Positions 51,691 through 63,830 of a stretch of DNA of 64,000 nucleotides are shown in pieces. The DNA lies in the NCBI GenBank assembly GCA_951804985.1, contig OX638130.1, positions 127,671,593 to 127,735,592 of the forward strand, read 5' to 3'. Below the pieces are notes generated by a model. That model did no database searches, was not told the DNA's origin, and was given only the letters and a program-made list of their open reading frames with translations. Positions within the stretch are counted from its first letter, which is position 1. Every line of letters begins with the position of its first letter. A program made the position numbers and the translations under genes. The stretch comes from Dryomyza anilis (lineage: Eukaryota; Arthropoda; Insecta; Diptera; Dryomyzidae).

Positions 51691-53480
51691 ATGATGTAGG
51701 TACTTTTTGCACCAAAGGGTCTATTAGAGCCATTAGAGGTTTTAAGAGCTATGAATTATTGGTTTAAAAACTTTGCGTGTTTCTGTCAAATGAAATTAAA
51801 AACTTTTAAAATTTGCAAACATTATTTTTAAATCATTGACATTTCCCGAGTACCCAGGTCCACTCTCTATTCAAAAATACGCCACTGACTGCAACACCGT
51901 GTTATTAATAATAATATTGAAAAACCTTTTTCGTAGTTGTTTCCGCGCATTTATCATTTCTACTGATCGCAAGACAAAAAAAAAGCGCCGAAACCCTTTG
52001 AAGTACCTACTCGTTTCCAAATACAAATATGCTTAAAAAATTCCTCAAAAATAACTTCGCTTTTCGTTATTTTTTATTTTTTTTTATTTGTCTTTTGGCA
52101 AAAGACGTTGCCGTATTCAAGCGTACCAAATTTGTTGTTTCGACAGTTACGTTGCCAAAGGGTTCTTAAAAATATTTTGAACATTTGTTACTTAATAAAG
52201 TAATTTGTAATAACTTAGGGGTTAAATAGATAAAGTAGCTGTTTGTATAAACAGCGATGTATCTACGCATTAAATGTGTATGGTATCTAAATAGGTTTCC
52301 TCTCTTTAAAACACATTTTTTGATATGCTCGAGGCAGTTTAAAAACATTTTTTGAAAAAATTTAAGCTAACAAAGACAGCGTTTATAACAAAAGCTGTCT
52401 ACTTACAGCCTCTCACTCTCCAAAATATGCCTTTAAAATTCCACAAAAATTAAAATAATCTGCTGCCACACGATTTATCTGTGTTGTGTTTGCCGGAAAT
52501 ATTTCGGAAAATTGTCAGAAATTTTATTTCGAGTTGTAAATATAGCATTGTAAATTATTTCTCTATTATTACTGAGTTATTTCCGATTCAAGTACAAATT
52601 TCAGCAGATACTATGAAAAATGTTGTCTACCATATTTTATCAGCAACATTTTTATAGCAGTTTTTTTCTATTTTTAATTTTTGTTTTTTTTTTCTTTTTG
52701 TAAAATAGGTAGGTACTTGCTTTTTCTATTATTTTTAATAAGTGTTTTATTTTAATTTGGTTTTTTATGTCGTTTTTGTTGTTTTGGTATTGAACGTTTT
52801 TTCATTTTTTTGTTGTTGTTATTTTGTTATCTGTTCGTCGTCGTTGTTGTTGTTGTTTTGTAGTCGCTGTTGTCGTTGTGTTTGTTGTTGTACACCAAAA
52901 ATATTTTCCCCATTGCAATACAAAATACCGAAAAAAAAAACATTCTGAATACAAAAAAACTGCCGCCTGTCTCGAAGTTTTTGTGATTCATTAATTTTTG
53001 TTGTTGGTTTGTTTAATTTAAGTTTTACTTTTGTTCTTATTTGGTATTTTTTTATTAGGTTTTTTTTCATTTTTAATTAATGCGATATTTTTTTCGAATT
53101 TTTTAAATTAAACGCCAAACCGCAAGGTAAGAGAAATTTGTTGTTGCTGCGGCTGTAGAGCCTATGCAGAAAGGTGGAAACGAACAACAACACAAAGAAC
53201 AATAACAAATTAGCTTATTATTTTTAAAAGTATCTACGTTTCTAAGTATCTACAGAGTGTTGCATTTTGATAAAATAAAAACATAAAAAAACGGCAAAAG
53301 TACTTTCAAAAACAAACGTACTCCAAGTACCAAATAATACCAAGTACGAAATTTTTGGTATTTGGTACTTTTAGAATAAAACGTACTCCAAGTACTTGTA
53401 ACATTTTGAAAAAATAAATTTTCGGTATTTCGTACATTTAAATTAGAATAGCAATTCTAGAAAATTTTTGACAGCTAATT
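51691..53480. other. Non-coding DNA
   Basis: AT-rich with GTTGTTGTT/GTCGTTG stretches (52740-52900). No exon recognised. Repeated GTACTCCAAGTACC words near 53320-53400. Confidence 0.4.
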
Positions 53481-53484
53481 GAAA

Positions 53485-54210
53485 TCTGTCCCGTCCGGAA
53501 CTTTGAGTACCAAAAAAAAAAAAGAAAAAATAAATAAAAAATAAACTTAAAATCATCTAGAAATTTGAATAATACATCACTTTTCATTTCGTTATAATGA
53601 TTATTAATATTGTCATATACAAAATTATTTTTAGCAAAACATCGTAGTGCAAATTTCTATACGTAACGTCCGGAATTATTTGCGATTTTTTACGAAAAAA
53701 CTAAAAACTTTAAGAAGAAAGTGCACATATACCAAAATAAAGTAAATTGTCTCAGCTATGTTCTGAGATAATTCAAAATGAATATATTGTAAGTAAAAAG
53801 AATTTTTAGAATAAAAATCTTACTGATAATTTCAATACGGAATTTTATGTCCCGTCCGGAATTTTTCTGTGATTTATTTTGAAAATACTATAAACTTTAG
53901 GAACAAAGTGTAAATATACAAAGAAAGCACATAATTTCAACTATTTTTCAAAATATTTCAAAAAAATCACATGTACATGTACGCTGAATTTGTGAAATAT
54001 CCATATGAACCTCGATATTTACTTACGTTTATGTCCCGTCCGGAACGCCGACTATTTTATTTATATCTTTTGATCTACGGTATATAATTCTATATTTTTT
54101 ACAGATATTTAGTCATATTTAAATACTACATGCACAAAAATCATTATATCATTAATTTTCCTTCGACATATTAAAGTTTGAAGCGTACGAATGACCTGTC
54201 CGGAACCCTA
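53485..54210. repeat. Satellite-like array, period about 180 bp
   Basis: The word GTCCGGAA recurs at about 53494, 53669, 53855, 54039 and 54199 (steps of 175, 186, 184 and 160 bp). Between them are parallel blocks such as AAACTTTA.GAA.AAAGTG and CA.ATATACCAAA. Units are highly diverged, so this is an old array. Confidence 0.78.
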
Positions 54211-54391
54211 GGAAATACGCTTATATATCCAAATACAATCTCTTCGTACTTTTAAAATAAAAACGCAGAAAGGTTTCTTAAAATAGTTCCCTCATTTGGC
54301 AGGGACGACCAATGATAGTTCTTAGTTAAATTAAAAAACACGAAAAAGGTTAGATAAAATCGTACTTTCAAAAACTCCGGTATAAAAATAA

Positions 54392-54644
54392 TATCGTCGT
54401 TGTAGAAGTCAAAGTCACCAACTACACTTTCAATATGTCAATTATTCATTTACAAAAATCTTTATATATCTTTCAAATTTTTGATCGATGAGCTCAATAT
54501 TTGTATGAAATGATAAGAAAATGTGAATTTATCAATTCAATTTTAAACATGTATTAATTACTTTTTTAATAATAACCACCAACAAACTCGAAATTTAGGA
54601 TATTAATAAAAATGTATTTTGTGACTTTTAGTTCTACAACCTAT
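54392..54644. mobile_element. MITE family B, copy 3
   Basis: The left end TATCGTCGTTGTAGAAG and right end TTGTGACTTTTAGTTCTACA match the ends of the copy at 6154-6413. Interior blocks (ATGATAAGAAAATGTGAATT, ATTAATTACTTTTT) are shared in inverse order. More diverged. Confidence 0.78.
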
Positions 54645-54939
54645 AATTTTTTTTTATCTATGTTTCTCAAAATTAGAAAAAGTACCGTACATTTTTCCCG
54701 ATATTTCGAAGGATCAAACAAACACTACAATATTTCCTACTTACAAAATAAAAATCAAATGTACATTTCAAAACAAAAACGTTCTTTGACAGAATAAAAT
54801 GAGTTTTTATCTATATTTTCTTTCTCAGACAATTTTCAGGCGTCTCAAATTGGCGACCAAAGTACTTAGTACGAACTCTCTTGGTATTTCGTACTTTTAA
54901 AGAACTATAAAAAGCGTACTTTGACAAAATACTTTTTGC

Positions 54940-55321
54940 GTATTTACAGTTCATCGTATTTTAGTATGGTATTCGTACCATGTAGTATATAAACGATACA
55001 ACCGCCGTGTTGCATCCCTGAGAAAAGTGAAATACCACAAGTGTTATATTTGAGAGTAGCCCTAAGGCATGTTTTTTGGTGTAGTATTTTGTGAAATGAA
55101 GAAAAATTGTGAAATTGAAAACAAATAAAATGTTAATTTATTTGTTTTTCTTTTGAAATCGAGGAATATTTATGATAATTTCAGAAATCCTAATTTTATA
55201 AGAATCAACTGCATTTATTTGACGAAATATTTTAACAAACACAAAAGTAGTGCTCACAGTTCAATTGCCGTACTGTCGTATTTGTACAATGTCGTACCAG
55301 TACCATGAAACTGTGAATACG
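54940..55321. mobile_element. MITE family C, copy 2
   Basis: Ends GCGTATTTACAGTT and ACTGTGAATACGC. Inverse orientation relative to 24628-24978. TA remains on the right side only. Confidence 0.82.
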
Positions 55322-58300
55322 CTATTTGTTTCTCAAAATTAGAAAAAGCATCATCAAATTTTGCAGTCGTCTCGAATAGAGGAACAAAGTACTATGTACG
55401 AACTTTTCAGATTTCGTACTTTTAATTAGTACAAAAGTACGCACATTTGCAACACTGTATCTCTGTAGTGCAAATGAATAACATTTTAGTTGTATTTTTT
55501 TACTTTTTTTTGTTTATTTCTATTTTAAATAATTTAACGCAAAACTATTTCGATTTGTTTTTATTGTTTTCAATTGTTGTTAGTTTTTTTTTTATTTATT
55601 TTATTATTATTGTTGCTGCTGCTGTCGGTTGCCGTCGCTGCGGTAGTTTTTATACATTAAAATAATTGCAAAGTTTTTTTTTCATTTTTTTATATATATA
55701 TTTTACTCTATGACAGCCTCTCAAGGGGATTTCAGCCAGTTTTCTAGCGCGTACATATTTTTGAGTTATTAATTTTTTTTTCTGCTACTTTTTGAGCTTA
55801 GAAAAAAAGGCTTCTGTTGTTTTTGCTGCCTGCTTGCTTCTGTTGTTTTTGTTATTGTGTGTGGTTTATAAATAAAATTGCGCTGTTTTTCTGGCTTTTA
55901 TTAATTTTTACTGAAATTGCAATATATTTTTTACAAGTTTTTATTCTTTTTTTTTTGCAATTTCAACCGTAATTTTCTCGTGCTCATTGTTATTCAAGGT
56001 AAACAAAAATATGTAGTATGTAGTGTATAAAAACTGCGTTTTTTTAATAGATTTCCGGTTTATATGGAAATTTCCGATTTTGTGCTAAAGCAATGATAAT
56101 GTGACCTTCTTTCGATGTAATGAAATTTGCATACATATTAAAATAAATATATCTTTTTTCATAAAATAGGTATTTTTCATATAGTGCAAATATTTTAAAT
56201 ATATTTTTGTAATCTTAAAAACTACCTATTTTAATTAATAAATAGTTTTTTTTTAGTTATGCGATTAAATGAACGCTTTGAAAAAAACCATAGTTGAAAA
56301 AAAAACCCAGTCGGTATTTTAAGTTTACATTTTATAATTACATGAAACAGTTTGATTTAAATTATTAAAGACGCATGACTTAAGTGCAAAATTACCCCAC
56401 AACTAAAATTATTTCACAATATCGAGTAACTAGCACCACTTTAACTTTGAATTATGGGTATTAACTTATTTTACTTTTAATAATTATTATATTCAAGTTA
56501 AGTGTACGCTGAAAAACGTTCAATTTGTTATTTTAATTTTGCAAATTTAAATATTTAAAAAATTTTGTTTATTTGAAAAAATAATAACTAAAATGTTTCT
56601 GTTCCTTACAAAAACCAACATTTATGTGCATTTCTATATAAATATTAAGGTTGTAACGTTTCATCATTATGATAAATATTCAAACTCATCTTAAATTAAT
56701 TTTATTCAAACTTAAATAGATTGATTTCTGCATCGAAGCACTTTAGAATCATTACTTCGAAATATTTTAATCAGAGAAAGATGGAGTTTGTATCAAAAGC
56801 TACCTATTTTCTGCCCGTACCCAAAATATGCCGTGAATCTGCCCCTAACATTACACAAAATTTGGTAATCTACAAAGTACTTGCCACAAACTTCGAATTA
56901 TTTGTGTGTTTGTCGGAAATATGCCGAAAAATGACAGTAATTTTGTCTCGACCGAATTGAAATTTTAATATATACCTAATAATTTTTTATATTCTTCATT
57001 ATATGTATATTAGAAAATTGATAATACAAAGCAGTTTTTTAACCTACGAATTGCAGATAATTGAATTTAATAAAAACAATTTATTCGACAGAAATTAATC
57101 AACGATCGAAATCATTTTAAAATTCAATTCGATCGAAATTGTTTCTTTGCTGTTCCCGAATTCGATTTCTCAATATAAAATAAACGGTATTTTAATGAAA
57201 TTTAATTTGTTTAAATTCTTCGGACCGAAAGCAATTCAAATTAAAAAAATCGATCGAAAGTGTATTTCGTAAGATGACAGTATATACGAAAAAACTCTTA
57301 ATGCCACGCAATTGCGCTTTAATAATATATATATTTTTTATTTTTACTGAAAAATCAACAAAAATAAACAACAATGATTGAGGTAAAACGAAATTCTAAA
57401 AATTGATAATAAACAATTTATTATTGAAAAACAAAAAACTTATAAAATACTTAACACAGAAAGTAATAAATTGGGTAAGCAAGGGGGGCAGTCGTTAAAT
57501 CAGTTGAATGAAGGGTGAAATTAAAGTGAAGCAATATATAAAAAACAAACAATAAAAACTACAATAGAAATATAACCAACGGCATTAAAGGGAAGTAAAG
57601 CAAATATTGTAAATATTATTAATTGATTTAAATTTTTTTTTTTGTTGACTGACTCGTTGTAAATGTGTAGTAAGTAGTAAGTGTGTGATAGCGAACAATC
57701 AAATGAAGTTACTACCCAGTGGTAAAAATCAGCAGTTATTTCTAAAAGATTTCGAATTTTACAATTACTCTGAAATCCATTCCATCCTCACATACAAAGT
57801 AAACGAATGAGGGTTCATGAATAAATTCTATCAAAATAAAATTAATTTCAGTGGTTTTATTTCTACATTAAAAACACAAAATCCTATCGATACCTTCCAG
57901 ACAGAACAACATTTTGGAATTTTTTGTTATATTGCAGTTTTGGAAACCTCGTTATGAGTAGCATGTCCCTGCAAAGTCATATTTTGGAATTTCACGATCC
58001 AAATTTGAAATAAAGTCAAATAACATTTATTATCGTAACTACATTTTTGGAAAATTTTGGGTACGATGCAATTATTACAATTATTTCACTTCAGAATGAC
58101 CACATAATTTTAATATTTCTTTTATTGACTAACTAATTCAAGTATTTTTAACTCCTTTTGTGGTAATGATAGAAAAACTAAAATATTAGTACTTGTAGAG
58201 AATATGTCCACATTTAAAGTAAAAATATAAAATTTAATTTTATTATGTACTTTCAATGCATTGACCATCAAAATAAAATATTAAAATCGAAATAATTTTG

Positions 58301-59090
58301 AAGAGGCAAAACTTCTTAACTATATTTTTCTTAAAATACTTCTGCATGTAATGGATATTTTGATAATTGGTCCACTCTATTATTATTGTCAGTTCATTTA
58401 AAGGATACTTTACGAAAAAATCAATAAAATATTGACCTACTCGATTTTGAGACATTTTTGTCGCCTCCTATGAAATTTGCTTTTTGTTGGTTACGATCTT
58501 TTGCCGGTAAGGTATCGCAATTATATATCAAATTTGACATATTATAAATACTTTTATTTAATTTTGAAAGACATATACGTTATGCAATAAATAATAGGCA
58601 AACCTTAAACCTTGTGTACCATCACTTCACAAGAATAAACAAGTGTAAAAATTTACGAAACTATTGAATATAGTAGGCTATAACTGCCATCGAGAATTCA
58701 ATTATATCCCAATAGGCGAAAACAACTTTCCACAAACAAAATTACGGGTACTACTTCTTGTTGGACAGATAAAACTACAATTGCTACGTTTAAAATGAAT
58801 AAATATCGTAGATTTCGCAAACCATGGCAATTTCACAAATTAATTTTTTTTATTATTGAAATAAATGTATATCTGAAAAAATATCATTTTTTCGATACGA
58901 TTTCTGCGTTTCAGATTAAATTTCTTAATATTGAACAAATGGTTCGGATTTTTAATATATTTTATGTTACTAATAAATGTTACAGTTTCCGTTCATAAAC
59001 AATGTTTCCGTTTTCGTTTCGTTTTACAAGACGATTAGTGTTAGATTTACAGTTCTTTAAATTTTAGACTTTTTCACGAAATGTATATAA
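55322..59090. other. AT-rich non-coding DNA
   Basis: Nothing gene-like. A CTGCTGCTGTCGGTTGCCGT stretch near 55615-55640. AT-rich repeats of AATTCGATCG type near 57050-57260. Confidence 0.4.
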
Positions 59091-59094
59091 CAAC

Positions 59095-59350
59095 TGGGAT
59101 TTTCGATCCCGAGATCCCAAAGAAAATCAGTACCGAGAAATCCGAAAAGAGATCCCGGGATGGACAATAAAAATAACGTGCAGGTAAAATGAAAACTACT
59201 ATATTTTAAATTTGAAGCCGTTAGTAATTTTCATTATTTTTTTAGTAGACCTTGATGGCCCAGGGATTAAAGATGATTATGGGATACGGGGGGCCCAGGA
59301 TTCCGTGTTTGACATCTCTAATCCCAATGTAATGGACATTTTGATATCTA
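59095..59350. repeat. Dispersed repeat G, copy 2
   Basis: GATCCCGAGATCCCAAAGAA, AATCAGTACCGAG, TGAAAACTACTATATTT and TAGACCTTGATG align with the copy at 34594-34900. Confidence 0.55.
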
Positions 59351-59379
59351 AGAAAAAACCGATGATCATGATGGTTTTG

Positions 59380-60010
59380 CCACTGGGTTACCTAATGAAA
59401 TGCGACTTTGTTGTTGTTGTACATGTTGTTGGGAGCACAACTGATGAATTGTTAAATAGCAACAACAACAAAACAACAACACCAAACAATTGCTAACAGT
59501 GCAGAGAAGAGCGGCGCTTCGCTTAGGCAAAGAGTGTTTGAAGTTGATGATGCGTAGTAGTTCTTTTTGTGGTGTGAGGTGTTGAGTTGTTTTTGGTATT
59601 ATTTGCAATGAGAGGGTGCAATGCAACGTGTGGTCGTTTTTGTTGTTGCTACTACTGCTGGTTGTTGATTGTCAGCGACGCGGCTGGACGAGTCGAGCGA
59701 AAAATGAGGACGGCGGGCGGCGGCTGACTATTGCGCGTGGCAATGAACTTGAACATTTTCATTTTTAGGCCAACACGAATTTCGGGACAAAAACAAAGAA
59801 TCTAATAAATGTGCTGACGAAGCGAAATGAGCAACAACAAGAGTAGCAGCCGCAGTAGCAACGGAAGTAGTCATCGCCCCAACAAAAAACAGCAATAACA
59901 ACAACTTCAGCACCAACAACATAACGCGTCGTTGTAAACAAAAAACATGTGGCGATGGGCAGCGAGTAGCAACAACAACAACAACAGCAACAATTTAAAT
60001 GAAAGCAATT
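59380..60010. promoter_or_regulatory. GC-richer CAA/CAG-rich island, possible regulatory region
   Basis: 59670-59760 is GC-rich (GCGACGCGGCTGGACGAGTC, ACGGCGGGCGGCGGCTGACT). It is flanked by CAACAACAAC runs typical of fly 5' UTR and regulatory DNA. Candidate rib upstream region. No exon structure could be closed. Confidence 0.3.
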
Positions 60011-61176
60011 GTTGCAATTTTTGTTGCTGCCAGAAATTTCACAATTTACAATTTATGCAGTTTGTAAAAGAAACAAAAAACAAAAATAATAAATAAAAAA
60101 AAACGACTTTTTTTTTGTTGAGTTATCAAAATTGTCGCCATAAATCAAGTTTTTTTGTTTATTGCGCTCATTTTTAATTTTTTTTCTCATGTTGCTGCTG
60201 CTGTTTTTTTGCGGAAATGAATTGACAAAAAATTGCTGTAAATTTAAATATGAAATATATGTATATAAAAAAATTCTGACAAATATTACTCACCTTTTTA
60301 TGGTTTTAAATGACTGCAGCAGCAACTTTCAATTTAATGCATTAAAAAAATTACTGAAAAAAAACACTTCCTTAATTTGTTGCCGCCTGTTGTTGTTGTT
60401 GATTTTTATTTATATTTTTATTGTTTTTATTGGGTTTTGTTTTTGTAATTTCAATTTATTTTTAAATTTTGCAACTTTTTAAGCTTTTGTTTGATTTTTG
60501 TTGTTTTGCCACTTTTAGCGTATTTTTATTTTTATTAAAACAAAAAATTAAGCAGTCATTAAACCCGGAAGCGGTTGTTTTTAAATAAAAAATAATAAAA
60601 AAACGACGTTGCTCTTAACGTTTTCTTACTACGCACAGATTTATTTTTTAGTTTAATTTTTGTAATTTTGATATTTTTATTTTGGTTTTTTATTTATTTT
60701 TATATTTTTATTTTTTTCTTTTATTTTACATAATTTTTTTTTTGTAAATGTATTTTTTTATTATAATTTTTATAACTTTATTTTAATTGTATTTTTTTGT
60801 TGTTTTCATTTATTGTTTTTTTTTTTAATTTTTATCAAAATTCTTGTTTATTGCTTTTTGCGGCTTCGCTAAATATAGCTGCCAGCTTTTGTTTTATTTT
60901 TTTTATTTTTTCATGAACGTTATCTTTATTAATGATTCAAAAATGTATTTTTATTTGTAGTTTTTGTTTCGAGTTCTGCATATTTTGTGGCTCTTGTCAT
61001 AGTGTATTTTTCCACACATGCAGCATCTATTGTTTTTTTGGTTTTTGTTATTATTTTCTGTTTTTAAATTTTTGTTTTTTTCACCATAGAAATTGTTTTT
61101 GGCATTCTAACATTTTTCACTTTTATACATATTATAATTTTTTTTGTTTACCACATAAATTTCCACTGAAAAAGCA

Positions 61177-61210
61177 CGTCATGCACAGCGTACCGTTAAA
61201 ATCCAACTGA
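61177..61210 (-). promoter_or_regulatory. Candidate Inr + DPE core promoter on the minus strand
   Basis: The minus strand reads TCAGTT (initiator; A+1 at 61208) and, at exactly +28 to +32, TGACG, which fits the downstream promoter element consensus. A GC-rich segment (GGAGCCGAACGGCGGAGCGC) lies just upstream and a possible donor GTAAAC follows at 61151. Orientation and the need for a 5' non-coding rib exon make it a candidate rib distal promoter about 41 kb from the coding start. Confidence 0.3.
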
Positions 61211-61779
61211 TGGCGCTCCGCCGTTCGGCTCCGACTCGCAAAGAATTCTCGCACAAAAACAATTTTGAAAAAAAAAATCGTTCTCATTTTACAATGTTGT
61301 TGTTGGTGGTTGATTTTTTATTTATTTATTTCTTTAATAACAACAAAAACACAACCGAGATGGTTGATAATGCAGTTCAAAGCTGTGTTCAGTATTGATT
61401 ACGAAGGGACAAACATTTTATTAGACAGTGGAACAAAATACTTATTAAAAAAAGTAAATAATTTTTCACAAAAATTAAAATATTAACTTAAATTAATATT
61501 AATTAATTAAAATTTTCATAATAAATTTAATTTTTTAAAATAAAAAAAATAAAAATTGCACATAAAATTCCATATTTCTTAAGTGTGTGTGCGAGTACGA
61601 CTAAATTGTAGGGGACATAGTTTTGTATTTTGACTATAACATTTTATGTACAAACAAGTTAGTGGAATAATATATACAAATTTAAAGTGCATTAAATGAG
61701 CTATCTTTTTAAGAAAAAATAACTTATGGTTTAAAAAATACAGCCTACTTTCTGAAGAACAAAAAAATGCAAAAAAAAA

Positions 61780-62452
61780 TTGGTCCGTAGGTTGGGCCAC
61801 CACGAAAAATCGTTAAACACCTTTCAAAAAATACCGAAAATGAAATTTTCGTTTTTCAACCAATCTGTATAATTTTTCATTTAATAGAACTTACAAAATC
61901 ATAAACTAGTGATGGTTATTCATATTGATATTTTATACGTAAATAGAAAAATCATTCAAAATTAACTAAAAATGTTTCGATCTGACACTCTATATTTAAA
62001 AAATCTTTGTGAGTGCTTCTAATAATGAAAAAATGGGTGGCCCAAGCTACGAACTTTGAGTGACCCAACCTACGTTTTTATCAAGTTTTGAGAAAAATTC
62101 TACATATTTTTTCTGCATCAAATTTTGATAGAAAACTTGTTTACATTATAAAAAAGGAATTCGTTGACGACATTTTAATGGGTTTAACATTGATTTTATA
62201 ATGTAAATTAACTGACCACCTAATCAACACTTGAAAAAGTCAACAAAAAAACTTTTTTTGAGTACATTTTAGTATTCATCTGCATCTGGCCTGTTGCCTT
62301 TAACTCATAAGCAACAGGCCATTTCACTTCAAAGTTCGCGAAAAGTTGGAGTGCAATGTAACTTGAGATGTACCATTAAAACTTTAAGATCGCCTGTGTA
62401 AAAAAATAAAAAAAAAATAGCGGTGGCCCAGCCAACCCAACCTAAGGACCTT
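61780..62452. mobile_element. Fold-back or TIR element with GGTCCKTAGGTTGGG ends
   Basis: The left end TTGGTCCGTAGGTTGGGCC (about 61779-61800) and the reverse complement of the right end (AACCCAACCTAAGGACC, about 62436-62450) match. An inner inverted copy (CCCAACCTACG, 62063-62073) and a GTGGCCCAAGCTACG word (62035) are also present. No ORF. Confidence 0.6.
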
Positions 62453-63254
62453 TTCCCAACGGGTTGTCATTCAATCGGTAAACGTCGTTTGTTAAAGTCC
62501 GTAATAAATCGATTATACTATGCTCATATTCTTCAAGAGTGTCATAACTCTAGTTTGAATTAATGATACATAATTATCGTTATATCATGCCTTATCTTGT
62601 GTAAACAAAATCATAATAATATCTTGTATATTCATCGATTGAGAAGAGAATATCTTCATATGTTCCATACATTTCATACGCATAAAAAATAATCAACGTA
62701 AATACAGCAATCACAATTAATCGCATTTATTAAAAATCGCATATATTATAATTTCTTATGAAAGTATACAACAAATACACTTTTCTGATGATGATGTTGG
62801 GAGCTTAAGTAAAATTATTAGAAAGTAAAAAAAAAATAAAATTAAGCAATGAGCGATCTGATGGTCTCATTTCGTACGGATTTTTTTATTTAATTTTTAT
62901 TCAACATTTGAAGCTTAAGAGCCTAACAATGTTGTTTGTATATTAAAAATAGGCAGAGAAAATAATAAAATATAAAACTTAAATATCTGCAATTTTATTT
63001 TTAATTGATAACTCTTTTCTGGAACGCTCACCCTGGATAATCCAAAATGTTAATTTACAATTGCATGCAACTAATTTGTAATTGATCCAATAAATTGCAT
63101 ATAAATCAAGCATAACTATTTTTCTGTATTACATGTTTGCATTTTATTATTTTATTTGACATTTTCGTACTTAAGCGGAGTATAGTTGGGCCTATAAGTG
63201 TTTCTTTTGACATGAACCAATTATGAATGATATGCTAAAAATATATATATATAT

Positions 63255-63400
63255 AGGGTGTGTGCGAATTGGACTAAATTGCTGACTAAACTAAATTTTG
63301 TCGGTAATGCAGTGTTCGATTTTTCAATTTAGCAAATTTTCGAGCAGACTAAATTAAACTAAATTGGATGACAGCAAATAGATATATAATAATCGATTGA
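63255..63400. mobile_element. MITE family D, one-ended copy
   Basis: GGGTGTGTGCGAATTGGACT, AAATTGCTGACTAAACTAAA and AATTTAGCAAATTTTCGAGC match the left part of the element at 48318-48502. The right terminus is not preserved. It is preceded by an AT dinucleotide run. Confidence 0.7.
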
Positions 63401-63806
63401 ATATGGACTTTACCGGTTAGTAATGATTAAAGTAGGTGAGCGATATTGTTATCATGGAATATTTTTTATATACTATTTATATTTATATATTAATATCGCG
63501 AAAGTGTTTTAAAAGGTAAGGTTTAAAGACACTGACAGAAGAGGAGAAACTTTTCAAATATCTTGGCAAAGTATCCCAGTCAGAGTTACCACTTAAAAAT
63601 TATAATTATTGGTAGATTAGCCAAAAAATGGTAGATTTCACAAAATAATGGTAGCTTTTTATATTTTTGCAAATATGTAAAATATATATTTTTTAATATA
63701 TACTTTATATGTATTTGACTAATTTGATGAATAACCAGTTGGGAAGGTTAGATCACATGGGAAATTTTAAAGTAGGTGTAATTATGATAGTTAGGAATAT
63801 CAAAAT

Positions 63807-63830
63807 TATAGTCGGTCTAAGCCGACTATA
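63807..63830. repeat. Perfect 9-bp stem-loop TATAGTCGG/CCGACTATA
   Basis: Stem 63807-63815 and 63822-63830 with a six-base loop TCTAAG, followed by AATACCCTACAC. Probably part of an unclassified dispersed repeat that continues to the window end. Confidence 0.55.

Noticed and set aside
59212..59496. 94-codon plus-strand frame
   Set aside because: Overlaps dispersed repeat G and ends in CAACAA repeats; no domain.
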